NCBI RefSeq assembly: GCF_010211765.1
Contig: NZ_PDWO01000024.1
Span: forward strand, 1-34,693
From: Pseudoxanthomonas kaohsiungensis
GTDB taxonomy: Bacteria; Pseudomonadota; Gammaproteobacteria; Xanthomonadales; Xanthomonadaceae
Length of the DNA stretch: 34,693 bases
Reading direction: 5' to 3'
Under the pieces are notes generated by a model that saw only the letters and a list, made by a program, of their open reading frames with translations, had not been told where the DNA came from and searched no databases. Positions 33,320 to 34,693 of this stretch are shown here, piece by piece. A program made the translations under genes and the position numbers. Numbering within the stretch: position 1 is the first letter of the stretch; each line of letters starts with the position of its first letter.

Positions 33320-34613
33320 CGTGCTGCGCCAGCCGGCGCAGCAGCAGCTTGTCGATGCGCGCCCCGTCCAGGTCGACGACCTCGATCCGCCAGCCGGCCC
33401 AGTCGAAGTACTCGCCCACGTGCGGGATGCGGCCGAAGTGGGCGATGCACATGCCGGCCAGGGTGTGGTAGTCGCCTTCCTCGGCGTCGGGCAGGGCGGC
33501 GCCGTCCATCAGCTCGCGCAGGTCCTCGGTGGGCAGGGTGCCGTCGACCAGCAGGGAGCCGTCCTCGCGCTGCACGACCAGGGCGTCCTCGTCGGTGTTC
33601 TCCACCGACTGCAGGCGGCCGACGATGGCGCCCATCAGGTCGGAGACGGTGACCAGGCCCTGGATCTCGCCGTATTCGTCCACCACCAGCGCCATCGACT
33701 GCTGTTCCTCGCGGAAGATCTCCAGCAGCTTCATCGCGTGGGTCGATTCGGACACGAACAGCGCCGGGCGCAGGTCGTGGTACAGGCGTTCGGCCAGGTC
33801 GCCGCCGATGGTGTGGATCAGCGACTTGACCTCGAGGATGCCGGCCACGTCCTGGTCGCTGCCGCGGTAGACCGGGTAGCGGGAGAACTGATGCTCGCGC
33901 ATCACCTCCAGGCTTTCCTCCACCGGGGCGCTGGCATCGAGCCAGGCGATGCGGTTGCGCGGCGTCATCAGGCTGGCGGCGGTGCGGTCGCCCAGGCGCA
34001 TCACCCGGTTGACCATGTCGCGTTCGTGCGCGTCGATCACGCCCTGCTCGTGGCTCTCGGCCACCAGCATGCGGATCTCCTCTTCGCTGATCGTGCTGGC
34101 CTCGTCCTTGCCCAGGCCCAGCAGGCGCAACACCAGCCGGGTGGTGTGCGACAGCAGCCAGACGAAGGGGAAGGCGGCCCGTGCCAGCCAGCCCATCGGC
34201 AGCGCCACGACGCTGGCGATCTTCTCCGGGGCGGTGATCGCCAGGCGCTTGGGCACCAGCTCGCCGAAGATCAGGGTCAGGAAGGTGATCAGGGCCACCG
34301 CGATGGACTTGCCGATGGTCTCGGCGTACGGGTCCAGCGCGGGCAGGACCCGCTCGATCCAGGCGGCGATGGCCAGGCCGATCGCCTCGCCGCCGAACAG
34401 GCCGGTGAGGATGCCGATCAGGGTGATGCCGATCTGCACCGTGGACAGGAACGCCTCGGGCTTCTCCGACAGCGCCAGGGCCTTGGCCGCGCGCCTGCTC
34501 GCCTGGGCCAGCTGCTTGAGCCGGCTCTTGCGCGAGGTCATCACCGACATCTCCGACATGGCGAAGAAGCCGTTGAGCAGGACCAGGGCGAGGACGATCA
34601 GCAGCTCAGCCAT
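33297..34613 (-). CDS. CNNM/CorC-type hemolysin family protein (DUF21, CBS pair, CorC_HlyC)
   Basis: 438 residues. N-terminal CNNM (DUF21) membrane domain (about 1-190: LLIVLALVLLNGFFAMSEMS, TVQIGITLIGILTGLFGGEA, IAVALITFLTLIFGELVPKR), two CBS domains (about 205-330: LMTPRNRIAWLD, FSRYPVYRGSDQDVAGILEV, MALVVDEYGEIQGLVTVSDL) and a C-terminal CorC_HlyC domain (about 345-430). The family is linked to Mg2+/Co2+ efflux and metal tolerance; the hemolysin name is historical. ATG 34613. ExoD starts before this gene ends. Its first codons lie in an inverted repeat that reaches the window edge. Confidence 0.92.
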   Translation of the reverse strand: MAELLIVLALVLLNGFFAMSEMSVMTSRKSRLKQLAQASRRAAKALALSEKPEAFLSTVQIGITLIGILTGLFGGEAIGLAIAAWIERVLPALDPYAETIGKSIAVALITFLTLIFGELVPKRLAITAPEKIASVVALPMGWLARAAFPFVWLLSHTTRLVLRLLGLGKDEASTISEEEIRMLVAESHEQGVIDAHERDMVNRVMRLGDRTAASLMTPRNRIAWLDASAPVEESLEVMREHQFSRYPVYRGSDQDVAGILEVKSLIHTIGGDLAERLYHDLRPALFVSESTHAMKLLEIFREEQQSMALVVDEYGEIQGLVTVSDLMGAIVGRLQSVENTDEDALVVQREDGSLLVDGTLPTEDLRELMDGAALPDAEEGDYHTLAGMCIAHFGRIPHVGEYFDWAGWRIEVVDLDGARIDKLLLRRLAQHDGDELAV

Positions 34614-34693
34614 GGGGCGGACCCCCGCGGCGGCGCGATGGATTCAGGGGGCCGGGGCGCGCGGGGGTCCGCCCCATGGCTGAGCTGCTGATC
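34596..34693. repeat. Inverted repeat at the window edge
   Basis: 34-base perfect arms (34596-34629 and 34660-34693) around a 30-base spacer. The left arm contains the start of the CNNM gene (minus strand); the right arm is its mirror, so ATGGCTGAGCTGCTGATC at 34676-34693 restates the first six codons on the plus strand. The right arm runs to the last base, so its true length is unknown. Confidence 0.9.

Noticed and set aside
32829-34691. 620-codon plus-strand frame over the ExoD and CNNM genes
   Set aside because: Antisense shadow; the minus-strand genes have clear family motifs and fit each other by overlap.

Overview
The window reads as chromosome of a high-GC gammaproteobacterium of the Xanthomonadaceae (Lysobacter/Luteimonas/Pseudoxanthomonas-like; the genus cannot be fixed from sequence alone). 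Supporting signs are strong G/C preference at third codon positions, the queA-tgt-yajC-secD-secF order, a torF-type porin fused to a kdp operon, divergent suhB/trmJ, a TonB receptor beside a phytase-like gene, and many short palindromes beginning with GTAG, as in Stenotrophomonas and relatives.

Layout. 1-744: insertion-sequence debris, namely the N-terminal part of an IS110-family transposase (minus strand) and a frameshifted IS3-type orfA stub. 737-1892: an SRPBCC protein and upp (convergent). 2005-7720: a TonB-dependent receptor diverging from a three-gene run encoding exported proteins: a beta-propeller phytase-like lipoprotein, a calcineurin-type phosphatase and a family I inorganic pyrophosphatase with a signal peptide. 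Together they look like an outer-membrane and periplasmic phosphate-scavenging unit, with candidate PHO boxes facing both ways in the shared promoter region. 8704-10763: a class III aminotransferase divergent from an Lrp/AsnC regulator, with a palindromic operator between them. 11030-18445: queA, tgt, yajC, secD, secF, ending in a strong terminator.

18658-27789: torF, a kdpF-like small gene, kdpA, kdpB, kdpC, an undescribed 73-aa membrane protein, kdpD and kdpE, probably one potassium-uptake operon with its own sensor pair. Both kdpF and kdpA carry extra in-frame sequence made of small palindromes. 27814-29537: suhB and trmJ, divergent. 29582-32631: a PhnD-like periplasmic binding protein overlapping by ATGA with a membrane GGDEF-EAL protein, a likely ligand-sensing c-di-GMP module. 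32660-34613: an ExoD-family protein and a CNNM/CorC-type CBS protein. The last 98 bases form an inverted repeat that reaches the window edge.

The most unusual feature is structural. Three non-coding regions (7721-8703, 12095-12902, 14019-15221) are built from the same modules in the same order: remnants or arrays of an ACCGCA hexamer, a 105-bp two-armed palindrome (A), three ~93-bp inverted GTAG doublets at ~148-bp spacing (B), and a 94-bp palindrome (C, half deleted in the second region). Arms of A and C show compensatory base changes between copies. No transposase that would move them is in the window.
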